Below are positions 1-7,802 of a DNA stretch of 16,499 nucleotides, piece after piece (the first letter of the stretch is position 1; every line of letters starts with the position of its first letter). Under the pieces are notes generated by a model, which ran no database searches, was not told the DNA's origin, and was given only the letters and a program-made list of their open reading frames with translations. A program made the translations under genes and the position numbers. This stretch comes from Patescibacteria group bacterium (GTDB lineage: Bacteria > Patescibacteriota > Minisyncoccia > Phycocordibacterales > PALSA-1337): contig JAMDBV010000007.1 in NCBI GenBank assembly GCA_023487965.1, forward strand, positions 1-16,499, given 5' to 3'.

Positions 1-1
1 A

Positions 2-427
2 TATATCGTCCGGATTGGCGATGGTAAGGAGATAGTCATGAGCATGATGAATGCAAAAGAATCTGACTTCGATATCATTCATGGAGTGGGACCCAATATC
101 GCGCATTCGATATTTGAATGGATGAATGTCGATGACAATCGTCATATGGTCAAACGTCTGCTTGATTCTGTTAATGTGATCGTGGAGCGCGGGGGCGCGT
201 CGAAATTTTCGGGATTGACGTTTGTATTCACTGGCACACTCTCGAAGATGGACAGGACGGATGCGGAAAATATCGTTCGCAAGAACGGTGGCAATGTCTC
301 GTCGTCGGTATCAGCCAAGACTTCATACGTCGTCGCCGGAGACAATGCCGGGTCCAAGCTCGACAAAGCGGGTCAATTGGGGGTCAAAGTGATAAGTGAA
401 GATGAATTCTTGAAAATGGTCGGCTGA
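2..427 (+). CDS. ligA: NAD-dependent DNA ligase LigA, C-terminal fragment (5' end outside window)
   Basis: The reading frame is open from base 2, so the gene begins upstream and only about the last 141 codons are present; the ATG at 38 is internal. Two segments are recognisable: the end of the helix-hairpin-helix region (HGVGPNIAHSIFEWM, the usual GIGPxxAxSI element that contacts DNA backbone) and a BRCT domain at the C-terminus (FSGLTFVFTGTL, then GGNVSSSVSAKTSYVVAG and KLDKAGQLGVKVISEDEF). LigA seals nicks in replication and repair using NAD+; the adenylation, OB-fold and zinc parts would be upstream. The gene stops with TGA 18 bp before gatC and probably shares a transcript with it. Assignment rests on HhH-BRCT order typical of LigA; a different HhH-BRCT protein is unlikely. 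Confidence 0.9.
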   Translation, partial: YIVRIGDGKEIVMSMMNAKESDFDIIHGVGPNIAHSIFEWMNVDDNRHMVKRLLDSVNVIVERGGASKFSGLTFVFTGTLSKMDRTDAENIVRKNGGNVSSSVSAKTSYVVAGDNAGSKLDKAGQLGVKVISEDEFLKMVG

Positions 428-445
428 AAGGGTATTATCATTTCT

Positions 446-733
446 ATGATTACTACGAAGGAACTCGAACATTTGGCCTCTCTATCTCGCATAGAGTTGA
501 GCGATGACGATAAGAAGACCCTTGCCAAGGAATTCGATTCGATACTCGGCTATATCGACCAACTCAATCGGGTCAAGACCGATACCGACACCTCGGCACG
601 CATCGGCGCGGTGCGCAATGTCACGCGAGTCGATGTGCCGGAAACCATATCCGCCGATGATCGCAAAAAGCTTATGGATGAGGCACCCGATACCGAAGGC
701 GATTTTATCGCGGTCACGAACATATTCAAATGA
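446..733 (+). CDS. gatC: Asp-tRNA(Asn)/Glu-tRNA(Gln) amidotransferase subunit C
   Basis: This is a 95-residue protein of normal GatC length. It has the N-terminal ITTKELEHLASLSRIELSDD motif and the later segment RVDVPETISADDRKKLMDEAP that wraps around GatA in the known GatCAB structures, ending in the usual F-I-A-V-x-N-I-F-K. GatC helps assemble the GatCAB complex, which converts misacylated Glu-tRNA(Gln) or Asp-tRNA(Asn) to the correct Gln- or Asn-tRNA. The gene lies between ligA and gatA, and its TGA stop overlaps the gatA start (ATGA at 730-733), so translation is probably coupled. gatB is not in the window. No clear Shine-Dalgarno sequence precedes the ATG. Confidence 0.95.
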   Translation: MITTKELEHLASLSRIELSDDDKKTLAKEFDSILGYIDQLNRVKTDTDTSARIGAVRNVTRVDVPETISADDRKKLMDEAPDTEGDFIAVTNIFK

Positions 734-2157
734 ATAAAATAGATTTGACGACAATCACGGTTAGCGAAGCAAGTGCGAAAATGAAGTCCGGTGAAATGAC
801 TTCCGTCGCTTTGACCGAGGCGTATCTGGCTCAAATAGAAAAAAGCAACAAAGATATCAATGCGTACCTCGAAGTGTTTGACGATGCGATAGCGTCGGCC
901 AAAGCATCCGACAAGCGCAGGGCCGCGGGTAAAGTCGGCGCACTGGAAGGTATTCCATGTGCCATCAAGGACAATATCTTGATCAAAGGCAAGATCGCGA
1001 GTTCCGCTTCCAAAATTCTGGAAAACTATCACGCAACATATGATGCCACCGCCGTATCGAAGCTCAAGGACGCCGGTGCCATATTCCTGGGACGTACAAA
1101 TATGGACGAATTTGCGATGGGAGGTTCGACGGAGAATTCCGCTTTTGGTGTAACTAGAAATCCGTACGATCTCGAGCGGGTAGCCGGAGGCTCTTCCGGA
1201 GGTTCGGCGGCGGCTGTCGCCATGAACGGCGCCCTGTTCGCTCTGGGATCGGATACCGGAGGCTCGGTACGTCAACCTTCCAGTTTTTGCGGTGTGGTCG
1301 GACTAAAACCGACGTATGGCGCCGTATCACGGTATGGTGTCATGGCTATGGGTTCATCACTTGATCAGATCGGTCCCATCACCAAGACGGTTACAGACAA
1401 TGAATTGATATTCAAGACGATCTCAGGCAAGGATGATAAAGACGGTACGACGCTTTCTTCGGAGAAGACGGGTATTCACACCAATCGCAAACCGGTTATC
1501 GGTATTCCGCGTCATTTCCTCGGAGAAGGCATAAAGAAGGATGTTCTCGATAATTTTGACGCTTCAATCAAACGTTTGGAAAATATTGGTTACAAGACGG
1601 TTGAAATCGAACTGCCGAATATATCTTATTCGCTTATGGTCTATTACATTGTCATGCCGGCCGAAGTTTCATCCAATATGGCCCGCTTTGATGGAGTGAA
1701 ATATGGTTTGCATGTCGACGGTGCCAATATTATCGATGATTATTTCAAAACTCGTCGCGCCGGTTTTGGCAGAGAAGTCATAAGACGTATTCTGCTGGGG
1801 ACTTATGTTCTTTCGTCCGGATATTATGATGCTTATTACAATAGGGCCAATGCGGTGCGGAAAATGATAACCGATGATTTTGTAAAGGCGTTTGAGACCG
1901 TCGATATTATCGCAACGCCAACCGCGCCGTCGCCGGCGTTCAGGATTGGCGAGAAGAATAATGATCCGGTCTCGATGTATTTGGAAGACATCTTTACGGT
2001 CACGGCCAATCTGACCGGTTTGCCGGCAATATCCTTGCCAAGCGGTTTTGCCAAAGCGGGTGACAAAGACTTGCCGCTCGGCCTGCAATTCATCGGTAAA
2101 TTTGGTGAGGAGGGCACAATCTTTGATGTTGGTAAGTCGTTTATGGGTGAAGTATAG
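730..2157 (+). CDS. gatA: Asp-tRNA(Asn)/Glu-tRNA(Gln) amidotransferase subunit A (glutamine amidase)
   Basis: This 475-residue amidase-signature enzyme releases ammonia from glutamine and feeds it to GatB for transamidation of misacylated tRNA. The Ser-cisSer-Lys triad is intact: Lys80 (IPCAIKDNIL), Ser155 in the Gly/Ser-rich loop (VAGGSSGGSAAAV) and nucleophile Ser179 (SDTGGSVRQPSSFCG). This matches the Lys79/Ser154/Ser178 numbering of the S. aureus enzyme shifted by one. The downstream GLKPTYGAVSRYGV block and the C-terminal PLGLQFIG motif are also typical. Length is close to the usual 480-490 residues. The start overlaps gatC by 4 bp. No terminator is evident between its TAG stop and the promoter of the next gene about 30 bp downstream. 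Confidence 0.97.
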   Translation: MNKIDLTTITVSEASAKMKSGEMTSVALTEAYLAQIEKSNKDINAYLEVFDDAIASAKASDKRRAAGKVGALEGIPCAIKDNILIKGKIASSASKILENYHATYDATAVSKLKDAGAIFLGRTNMDEFAMGGSTENSAFGVTRNPYDLERVAGGSSGGSAAAVAMNGALFALGSDTGGSVRQPSSFCGVVGLKPTYGAVSRYGVMAMGSSLDQIGPITKTVTDNELIFKTISGKDDKDGTTLSSEKTGIHTNRKPVIGIPRHFLGEGIKKDVLDNFDASIKRLENIGYKTVEIELPNISYSLMVYYIVMPAEVSSNMARFDGVKYGLHVDGANIIDDYFKTRRAGFGREVIRRILLGTYVLSSGYYDAYYNRANAVRKMITDDFVKAFETVDIIATPTAPSPAFRIGEKNNDPVSMYLEDIFTVTANLTGLPAISLPSGFAKAGDKDLPLGLQFIGKFGEEGTIFDVGKSFMGEV

Positions 2158-2186
2158 TTTGTACACAGAGGGTTCGTGCCGAGCTC

Positions 2187-2195
2187 TGATATAAT
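2187..2195 (+). promoter_or_regulatory. Extended -10 promoter, leaderless with the gene at 2202
   Basis: The sequence reads TG-A-TATAAT, a perfect extended -10 (TG at 2187-2188, TATAAT at 2190-2195). The ATG of the next gene starts exactly 6 nt later, so transcription should start at or next to the A of the ATG. No good -35 lies 16-18 bp upstream; TTGTAC at 2159-2164 is 25 bp away and too far. No Shine-Dalgarno can exist on such a transcript. Confidence 0.7.
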
Positions 2196-2201
2196 ATATT
2201 T

Positions 2202-2792
2202 ATGCAACAAACGCTCAAGATGCCGTATCTTGACCTCAATCCGTTCCTGAATGGAGTCGCCGAGTTTGTGATCGACAAATATCCCGGTTTTATCGCCACA
2301 ATCAAGGGTGTTACCGGAGTATTGGTCGGCGTTTCGATACCGATATCACTTTTTTTCCTTATCGTTATTATCTATTGTGTTGAACAATTGAAAAGGATAC
2401 GCAATGCCGAAGAGAAAATATTTGATACAAAAGTGGTACCCGCCTTCGAGGAAAATGTCAAAAGCCCCGATACCGATCTTTCTGACAGATGGGAAAGTGT
2501 CGTAAAACACATTTCGACGCAAAATCCCAATGATTGGCGGCAGGCGATCATCGACGCCGATATCATTCTGGACAATATACTGACAAAAATGGGCTATATC
2601 GGTCAGACGGTGGGTGAAAAATTGCAGAAGGTCGCCAAAGGTGATTTTGAGTCACTCGAAAGCGCGTGGGAAGCGCACAAGGTGCGCAATCAGATCGCGC
2701 ATGAAGGATCAAATTTCGCCCTCAATGAACATGAGGCCAAGAAAGCTTTTGATAATTACAAAAAAGTCTTTGAAGAGTTTTATTATGTTTAA
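2202..2792 (+). CDS. Membrane-anchored protein with HEPN-like RNxxxH motif
   Basis: Unrecognised 196-residue protein. One strong membrane segment lies at about residues 36-60 (GVLVGVSIPISLFFLIVIIY), followed by a basic helix (EQLKRIRNAEEK) and a soluble helical domain. The domain contains a repeated Trp pattern (RWESVVKHI, DWRQAIIDADIILDNIL) and ends with HKVRNQIAHEG, residues 159-169. R162-N163-x3-H167 fits the Rx4-6H pattern of HEPN-fold proteins, and the preceding long helices are compatible, so an HEPN-like fold is an inference; nuclease activity is not implied. It is the first gene after an extended -10 that should give a leaderless mRNA. It overlaps the protease gene by 8 bp, so the two are probably cotranscribed and coupled. 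Confidence 0.8.
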   Translation: MQQTLKMPYLDLNPFLNGVAEFVIDKYPGFIATIKGVTGVLVGVSIPISLFFLIVIIYCVEQLKRIRNAEEKIFDTKVVPAFEENVKSPDTDLSDRWESVVKHISTQNPNDWRQAIIDADIILDNILTKMGYIGQTVGEKLQKVAKGDFESLESAWEAHKVRNQIAHEGSNFALNEHEAKKAFDNYKKVFEEFYYV

Positions 2793-5646
2793 TGATCATG
2801 ATATGAAATACGAATCTCTGATGAGTGCCGGAAAATATATTCTCGCGATATCCCTTGCGATTTCGTCAATGTCTTCCATATCGCACGCCGAATCATGCGT
2901 CGGCGTATCGCAAGATCTTTTGACAAATATGAACCAGCAGATAAACGGTCGCATTGAAGGGGTCAGTGACAAAAGCGATTCGTTGAATTTATATTCGTCA
3001 AGGTACAATGAAAAACCGTCAGATATCCCTTCACCGGAGAAACCGTGGGTCAGAAATCCCGACTTATGGACACGGAACGGCGTACCGTTGGATTTCACAG
3101 GAGTGGCGGGTTGGAACAATGATGTCGCCATTCACGGTTCTGTATATGCAGGTGGCGCGACTTTGATCACGCCAAGACATTTCCTAACCGCCAGTCATTT
3201 CAAATTCACGCCCGGAACCACGATAGTCTTCTTTGATAAGGATGGTAAGCCGGTAATACGCAAAGTTATCGCGGACTATTTTGTCGGCGGTTCGATAATG
3301 TCTCCCGATATAACCTTGGGTCTTTTGGATCGGGACGTAGATCCATCCATCAAGTATTATAAGATTGTTGATCTCGATTATCTTACCAAGGCCCTCAGAG
3401 GTAACACCGTTAAGAATGTGCAATTTCCGATAGTGATATTTCACCAGACAGCTCGTGCGGGTATAAACATGGCCAGAATCACCCAGACCGTAGGTGACGG
3501 CACAGCGGGTCTGCAACAGATTGATAAGGCAAATTCTTGGTATGGCTTCCAGGACCATTTTCTGACAGCGGCAAAATCGATTACTGAGTTCGGTGTAAGG
3601 ACTGAGGATAGTGTTGATCGGATTGTGAGGTCCGGCGATTCCGGACAGCCGAACTTTATTATTATCAATAATGAGCCCGTATTATTCTCGTCGAATATGG
3701 ACGGCGGCAATGCGCCCATTTATGGAAGATTCATAAAGGAGATAAACAGCGCTATAGCGACTCTTGATCGCAATTATGGCGTCGTTGGTAATTATAAGGT
3801 TACGGAATACGTAACTTCATGCTTCGCGCAATACGATATACCTAAGCCATATGCCAGATTGGACGCGGGTGCGGGATATGCCGGAGAAAGTATCGGTGTT
3901 ACCGTATTCAATGTCGATTTGTCAGGTTATTCACTCGGACCGGTTTTTCGCAATCAGAATACCAAGTCCATGGTTATGTTGAGTAATGCGAATGGCGCGC
4001 ACGATTTTACAGATGTTTTTGATAATAAAGGAAGTTTTGTCGTGCCGAAAGTTGTACCCGGAATGTATGACGTTATCCTGTCTGTACCGGGTTTCAATAT
4101 CACAGTACCATTTCAGGTCTATGAAAAGATTGAGTCGGTGCCGGCGACTCCTCCGCAGTCTGTTGCATACAATTATCCCGCATCATATTCCGGTGCAACT
4201 CCGTCGCAAACCGGTACTGCTAACACCAGTCCCGCGGCCCAACCGGACTACATGCCTCCCGTTGTCGATAATTACACTTCACAAAGCGTGGACAATAGCG
4301 CCGGTCGCGTAACTTATACGAATAGCTCACCTTCGGTGACAGCGACTGCCAACACCAGTCCTACCTACACAAATACCGCCACACAAACATCAACTGCCAC
4401 ATATTCTTACAATACTAGTACGAGTCCTAGTAGTTCGCCTACCGCAACTGCCAACACCAGTCCTACCTACACAAATACCGCCACACAAACATCAGCTGCC
4501 ACATATTCTTACAATACTAGTACGAGTCCGAGTAGTTCGCCTACCGCAACCGCCAACACCAGTCCCGCGGCCCAACCGGACTACATGCCTCCCGTTGTCG
4601 ATAATTACACTTCACAAAGTGTGGACAATAGCGCCGGTCGCGTAACTTATACGAATAGCTCACCTTCGGTGACAGCTACATACACAAGTCCAATATATGC
4701 ATCAGATTATAAGCCGCCCATTGTTAAGAAGGCTGAGCCGGTCGCGCCGGATGTCAGAACTGTTGATTTTACTAATATTTCAGCCAATAGCGTTACTCTT
4801 GTAGGTTCTGTCGAAAATGCGGGCAACGATACAGTAATGAGGCGCGGATTCCAGTATGGGTATACGGGCGCATTTGGTTCGACCGCGAGCGATGATGGCG
4901 CATTCAGTGCCGGTGCGTATTCGCGACGAATTACGGGTCTCAATTGCGGAACGATTTATATTTTCCGAGCGTTTGCCAAGAATTCGGCAAATACCGCATA
5001 TGGGCAAGCTATGACATTCATGACAATGCCATGTTCAAATCCAGATGGGGGTTCGTTGTCCGGATCCAATGTAACGACTGGATCATTGTCCCGGCAATTG
5101 ATGTCGAACGGTTCACCGGGCGGGAACGGCGCGTCGTATCAATCAAACAATCTCTCGACGGGGGGATATGTCGTGCAAAGTGATGATTCCAATCTATCAA
5201 ACGGTACACGTTACACAGTTCCTTCAACGGTAAAAGTACCAAAGGATATCAGTCGCAACTTGAAGATTGGAGATAGCGGTGAAGATGTAAAGACGTTGCA
5301 GATAGCCCTGAACAGTCTCGGTTACAAAGTCGCAAACAGCGGTCCCGGTTCTCCGGGTAATGAAGTATCGGTTTTCGATGCGAATACCGAAAAGGCTTTG
5401 ATGAAATATCAAAATGATCAATCATCGACCGGTATTGACGCTTCAGGCAAGCTGGACAATGCGACCAGAATATTATTGCTATCAGATATCGATAGGTTGC
5501 AGAAATACGCTGACCAGGTCTCGGCGTCTTCGACAACGGCAAAGACACCGGCACGCATCACTTCTATTTCCACTTTCTTCGTCTATGTTTTTGATCAATT
5601 GAAAGTGGCCGCCAATGGCGTGGTCAAATTCATTCGGGGGTTGTAA
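2785..5646 (+). CDS. Secreted trypsin-like serine protease with repeat stalk, FnIII-like and peptidoglycan-binding domains
   Basis: This is a 953-residue exported protein. The ATG at 2785 is chosen because GAAGAG lies 7 nt upstream, it overlaps the previous stop, and it gives a signal peptide (KYILAISLAISSMSSISHA, cleavage near residue 35). The open frame extends upstream to 2614 only as an overlap with the previous gene. Residues ~105-330 form a chymotrypsin-fold protease with all three catalytic residues: His138 (FLTASH), Asp175 (SPDITLGLLD) and Ser286 (RSGDSGQP). Residues ~360-445 are beta-rich. About 480-632 is a Ser/Thr/Pro-rich repeat stalk, ~654-750 an FnIII-like segment, and ~820-902 a PG_binding_1 domain (LKIGDSGEDVKTLQIALNSLGY). 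The last ~25 residues are hydrophobic/amphipathic. A cell-wall-bound surface protease, perhaps acting on host or neighbour proteins, is inferred. Confidence 0.88.
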   Translation: MFNDHDMKYESLMSAGKYILAISLAISSMSSISHAESCVGVSQDLLTNMNQQINGRIEGVSDKSDSLNLYSSRYNEKPSDIPSPEKPWVRNPDLWTRNGVPLDFTGVAGWNNDVAIHGSVYAGGATLITPRHFLTASHFKFTPGTTIVFFDKDGKPVIRKVIADYFVGGSIMSPDITLGLLDRDVDPSIKYYKIVDLDYLTKALRGNTVKNVQFPIVIFHQTARAGINMARITQTVGDGTAGLQQIDKANSWYGFQDHFLTAAKSITEFGVRTEDSVDRIVRSGDSGQPNFIIINNEPVLFSSNMDGGNAPIYGRFIKEINSAIATLDRNYGVVGNYKVTEYVTSCFAQYDIPKPYARLDAGAGYAGESIGVTVFNVDLSGYSLGPVFRNQNTKSMVMLSNANGAHDFTDVFDNKGSFVVPKVVPGMYDVILSVPGFNITVPFQVYEKIESVPATPPQSVAYNYPASYSGATPSQTGTANTSPAAQPDYMPPVVDNYTSQSVDNSAGRVTYTNSSPSVTATANTSPTYTNTATQTSTATYSYNTSTSPSSSPTATANTSPTYTNTATQTSAATYSYNTSTSPSSSPTATANTSPAAQPDYMPPVVDNYTSQSVDNSAGRVTYTNSSPSVTATYTSPIYASDYKPPIVKKAEPVAPDVRTVDFTNISANSVTLVGSVENAGNDTVMRRGFQYGYTGAFGSTASDDGAFSAGAYSRRITGLNCGTIYIFRAFAKNSANTAYGQAMTFMTMPCSNPDGGSLSGSNVTTGSLSRQLMSNGSPGGNGASYQSNNLSTGGYVVQSDDSNLSNGTRYTVPSTVKVPKDISRNLKIGDSGEDVKTLQIALNSLGYKVANSGPGSPGNEVSVFDANTEKALMKYQNDQSSTGIDASGKLDNATRILLLSDIDRLQKYADQVSASSTTAKTPARITSISTFFVYVFDQLKVAANGVVKFIRGL
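4222..4676 (+). repeat. Outer 122-nt direct repeat pair inside the protease gene (A copies)
   Basis: Copy A1 spans 4222-4343 and A2 spans 4555-4676; by eye they differ at one base (AGCGTG versus AGTGTG). Each encodes the stalk segment beginning NTSPAAQPDYMPPVV. The copies flank the inner tandem pair, giving an A-B-B-A order, and the repeats stay in frame. Confidence 0.9.
4345..4548 (+). repeat. Inner 102-nt tandem repeat pair inside the protease gene (B copies)
   Basis: Two adjacent 102-nt units (4345-4446 and 4447-4548) differ at two bases that I can see (CAACTG/CAGCTG and CCTAG/CCGAG). Each unit encodes 34 residues rich in Thr, Ser, Tyr and Asn, so copy number can change without breaking the frame. 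The near identity points to recent duplication. Confidence 0.92.
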
Positions 5647-5862
5647 TGACGGTATGATTGTTGCACAGGTGCGTCTGAATTGGCATCAAATCATGCAAGA
5701 CATCAGAGATATCTACGAGTTAACAGCGGATTAAAAAATATACGACAATACCACACATAACCATGGTGACGGATTTTATCTTATCTATTCCTGTAACCAC
5801 CTGTCGCTATATCGTGAGATTGAAAGACGGCTTTCTCATGGGAAAGTTTCCCCGGGAAACCT
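5647..5862. other. Convergent intergenic region with a terminator-like palindrome
   Basis: This 216-bp gap separates the plus-strand protease gene from the convergent DUF3761-like gene. No gene or RNA is recognised. The only strong structure is GTTTCCCCGGGAAAC (5846-5860), a 7-bp inverted repeat with one central base, just after the stop of the minus-strand gene. It may be its terminator, although no T-run follows. It resembles the palindrome at 11550-11565. Confidence 0.5.
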
Positions 5863-6231
5863 CTACAACCACCGCGCCACCCCTCCGTGGTGCGAACAAG
5901 TGCCACGCCTGCTCTGGCTGAAGCTGTAGGTGCCGTCCCTGCATTGGGCGCTGGCTCCCGCCGGTACGCTGTTATCCGTCGAATAAGCAGGCGAATGTAC
6001 GGTATTACCGTAGGTATTCACATAGGTGTTGTCATTGGAGAGATTGGCACTGTTCTCACTTGTATACGAAGCCGTGACAGCCGCCGGAGCGGCTAGCTGG
6101 CTCGATCCTTGCTGTACAGGCGTTTGCGCCGTCAGGCCGCCCGCCGCGCTCGCCATGAACGCTATACCCAGTATTCCCAATGGAAGCAGATACCGCTTCT
6201 TCTGGTACCATTTCCTAGGCTTTTGCTCCAT
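5863..6231 (-). CDS. Small exported DUF3761-family protein
   Basis: This is a 122-residue protein. A basic N-terminus (KPRKWYQKKR) precedes a hydrophobic segment at residues ~14-32 that is either a membrane anchor or a signal peptide. A low-complexity Ser/Thr/Asn/Ala linker follows (~35-92). The C-terminal 28 residues contain the DUF3761 signature AQCRDGTYSFSQSRRGTCSHHGGV with Cys97 and Cys112, then A-R-W-L. The family's function is unknown; the two cysteines and export signal suggest a disulfide-stabilised extracytoplasmic module. The start is fixed by an extended -10 that lies 6 nt upstream of the ATG, so the mRNA is probably leaderless. It is transcribed separately from the minus-strand operon upstream. 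A CSxHGGV element recurs in the 385-residue protein at 8991-10148. Confidence 0.88.
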   Translation of the reverse strand: MEQKPRKWYQKKRYLLPLGILGIAFMASAAGGLTAQTPVQQGSSQLAAPAAVTASYTSENSANLSNDNTYVNTYGNTVHSPAYSTDNSVPAGASAQCRDGTYSFSQSRRGTCSHHGGVARWL

Positions 6232-6237
6232 AGGTCA

Positions 6238-6267
6238 AATATAGCATCAAAAGGCGTGATAGTACAA
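6238..6267 (-). promoter_or_regulatory. Promoter of the DUF3761-like gene, leaderless arrangement
   Basis: On the minus strand the -35 candidate TTGTAC (6262-6267), an 18-bp spacer, the extended -10 TG-C-TATATT (TATATT at 6238-6243) and a 6-nt gap lead directly to the ATG at 6231. The geometry between -10 and ATG is identical to that at 2187-2202. Confidence 0.7.
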
Positions 6268-6293
6268 TCAAATCCAGTGCATGGTCAAGAGCG

Positions 6294-6348
6294 AAAAAGG
6301 TGCGTTTGCCCTGTGAATCGCAGGGCTGGACGACCGAAAGTTGCACCT
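6294..6348 (-). terminator. Branched hairpin followed by T-run (minus strand)
   Basis: On the minus strand, AGGTGC and GCACCT (6343-6348 with 6298-6303) enclose a second stem GCCCTG/CAGGGC (6321-6326 with 6308-6313, 7-nt loop). A T-run (complement of 6294-6298) follows. It lies ~200 nt after the DUF805-TPR gene and ~27 bp before the promoter of the DUF3761-like gene, so it is probably the terminator of the long minus-strand operon. The asymmetric 16-nt strand in the outer stem is larger than in a plain terminator. Confidence 0.55.
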
Positions 6349-6401
6349 CAGTGATGTTTTGAAAATATGGCTAACTATATGGGTATGTGAGCTGTAATTT
6401 T

Positions 6402-6460
6402 GGCCTGTTTTGGGCTATTTTGAGTTTTAAGTAGGGCTATATACGAAAACAGGCCTTTTT
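6402..6460 (+). terminator. 10-bp inverted repeat followed by T-run (plus strand)
   Basis: GGCCTGTTTT (6402-6411) pairs perfectly with AAAACAGGCC (6446-6455), followed by TTTTT at 6456-6460. The 34-nt loop is long for a terminator. Orientation is plus, but no plus-strand gene precedes it, so it would end either an unseen RNA or read-through from the left. The rest of 6349-6548 holds no recognised gene. Confidence 0.45.
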
Positions 6461-6548
6461 ACCTCCGTAAATTCTTAGAGGCGAAAAATGGGGTGGAAAA
6501 TACTGAAGTATCTATCCAAAGCGCCTATATATTGTTTTTGAAATATTT

Positions 6549-7787
6549 TTACACCCCCACGCCAGTCATGCGATTGCCACCTGCGGGCGTGCTCGTCGGC
6601 GTTTCCTCGGTGCTACTGGCCTCGTCTATGCAATGCGAAGCGTCAGAGTGCATGAAAATATTGAAGGTATTGTTGATCTCTTGGTCGTTTCCCTTGCTCC
6701 ATTCTACGGCGGCGTGGAAGTCGGCATACGCTTCATTGCACATCCCCAGGCCGTTATACGCCAACCCTTCGAGCATGAGGAGCTGAATATCAGGGGCTGG
6801 CTCATATGTAATAGCTTGCTGTATGTCATCGAGGGCGTTCTGGTATTGGTTCAGACTAATGTATGCGTATGCTCGGTATTTGTACGGCTCATAGGCGGTG
6901 CTATCAAGCTCTATGGACTTGGTGGCGTCAGCGACAGCCTCCTTGTACTTTTCCGCGTCCACATCGTTACTGGCCATGAGTGCGTAGGCATAGGCCGTCT
7001 CGCCTTTGGCTATGGACTTGTGGAGCAGATTCATGGCATCTGTGCCGGTCGCAAGGAGCGATTTTACCGCATAGGCCTCCGGCCGCTCCGGATTCATGGT
7101 TATGGCCTCGTTGTACAGCTTTTCGGCTCCATCGGTGTCTCCATCATTCAGACTGTTGGTGCCCTCGCCGAGCAGTCGAAGGTATGGATCGAGTGGCGTG
7201 GCGTTATCCGTTGAAGTGGCGTCACCCGTAGAAGTCGGGCTATCGGCTACGATATTGCATCCAAACATGCAGGACAAATTGAAATCGAATTGATCGCGCG
7301 TAGCGTATATCAATACTCCCAAGCAGGCGATGACAAGGCACATGGAGAGTGTCGCGTATTTTACAGTGGCATCCGCCGCCCGTTCGCTCAGTTGTATTCT
7401 GAATACCGAGGCCATAAAGCCGCCGCTGTCGGGATCGCCGTATCTGTTCCTGCCTTTGCTCCCATTTATAACGGTCAGGACAATGAGGAGTGCGAGGGGT
7501 ATGAGCAGGTACCATAGGTCATCCCAATAGAGAGGAAAATTGACGGCTAGAGCGATGATGGCACCAACTATCCAGTTCAGTCCCGTGTCGCACAGCCTCC
7601 GAAAAGAAACGACGCTTGTGTATATCCAGAACAGTGCGGGCAGGGTATATATGACGAGTGCCGTAGGCGAGTTCATGTATATCAAGGCATTGAAAAAGCC
7701 CAGTACCAAGAACACGCCCCAGCCGAGGAGATATGCGAAGTAGAAGTGCCGAGCATTCAGCCTACTGGTAAATAGGGGTTTTAGCAT
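6549..7787 (-). CDS. DUF805 membrane domain fused to TPR repeats
   Basis: This is a 412-residue protein. Residues ~12-120 are a DUF805-type membrane domain: four hydrophobic helices (about 17-37, 45-62, 72-85, 91-108), the conserved RRLCDTGLN loop (63-71) in place of the family's RRLHDxG, and the closing NRYGDPD (114-120). A fifth membrane segment lies at ~143-161. After a Thr/Ser/Asp-rich linker (~180-200) come tetratricopeptide-like helices from ~203 to 365 (NPERPEAYAVKSLL, DSTAYEPYKYRAYAYISL, YQNALDDIQQAITYEP, EGLAYNGLGMCNEAYADF). The tail is Thr/Pro/Gly-rich. The TPR part probably faces outside and binds a protein partner. It is the last gene of the minus-strand operon, 15 bp after its neighbour. 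Confidence 0.88.
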   Translation of the reverse strand: MLKPLFTSRLNARHFYFAYLLGWGVFLVLGFFNALIYMNSPTALVIYTLPALFWIYTSVVSFRRLCDTGLNWIVGAIIALAVNFPLYWDDLWYLLIPLALLIVLTVINGSKGRNRYGDPDSGGFMASVFRIQLSERAADATVKYATLSMCLVIACLGVLIYATRDQFDFNLSCMFGCNIVADSPTSTGDATSTDNATPLDPYLRLLGEGTNSLNDGDTDGAEKLYNEAITMNPERPEAYAVKSLLATGTDAMNLLHKSIAKGETAYAYALMASNDVDAEKYKEAVADATKSIELDSTAYEPYKYRAYAYISLNQYQNALDDIQQAITYEPAPDIQLLMLEGLAYNGLGMCNEAYADFHAAVEWSKGNDQEINNTFNIFMHSDASHCIDEASSTEETPTSTPAGGNRMTGVGV

Positions 7788-7802
7788 TTATATCAGTATT
7801 CA

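Noticed and set aside
550..1275. Long 241-codon minus-strand open frame opposite gatC/gatA
   Set aside because: It is a shadow of highly conserved gatA codons. The protein has no recognisable motif, and the plus-strand genes are certain.
6633..7214. 193-codon plus-strand frame inside the DUF805-TPR gene
   Set aside because: It is fully antisense to a well-supported gene with TPR and DUF805 motifs. It has a skewed composition (Val/Gly/Arg) and no ribosome binding site.
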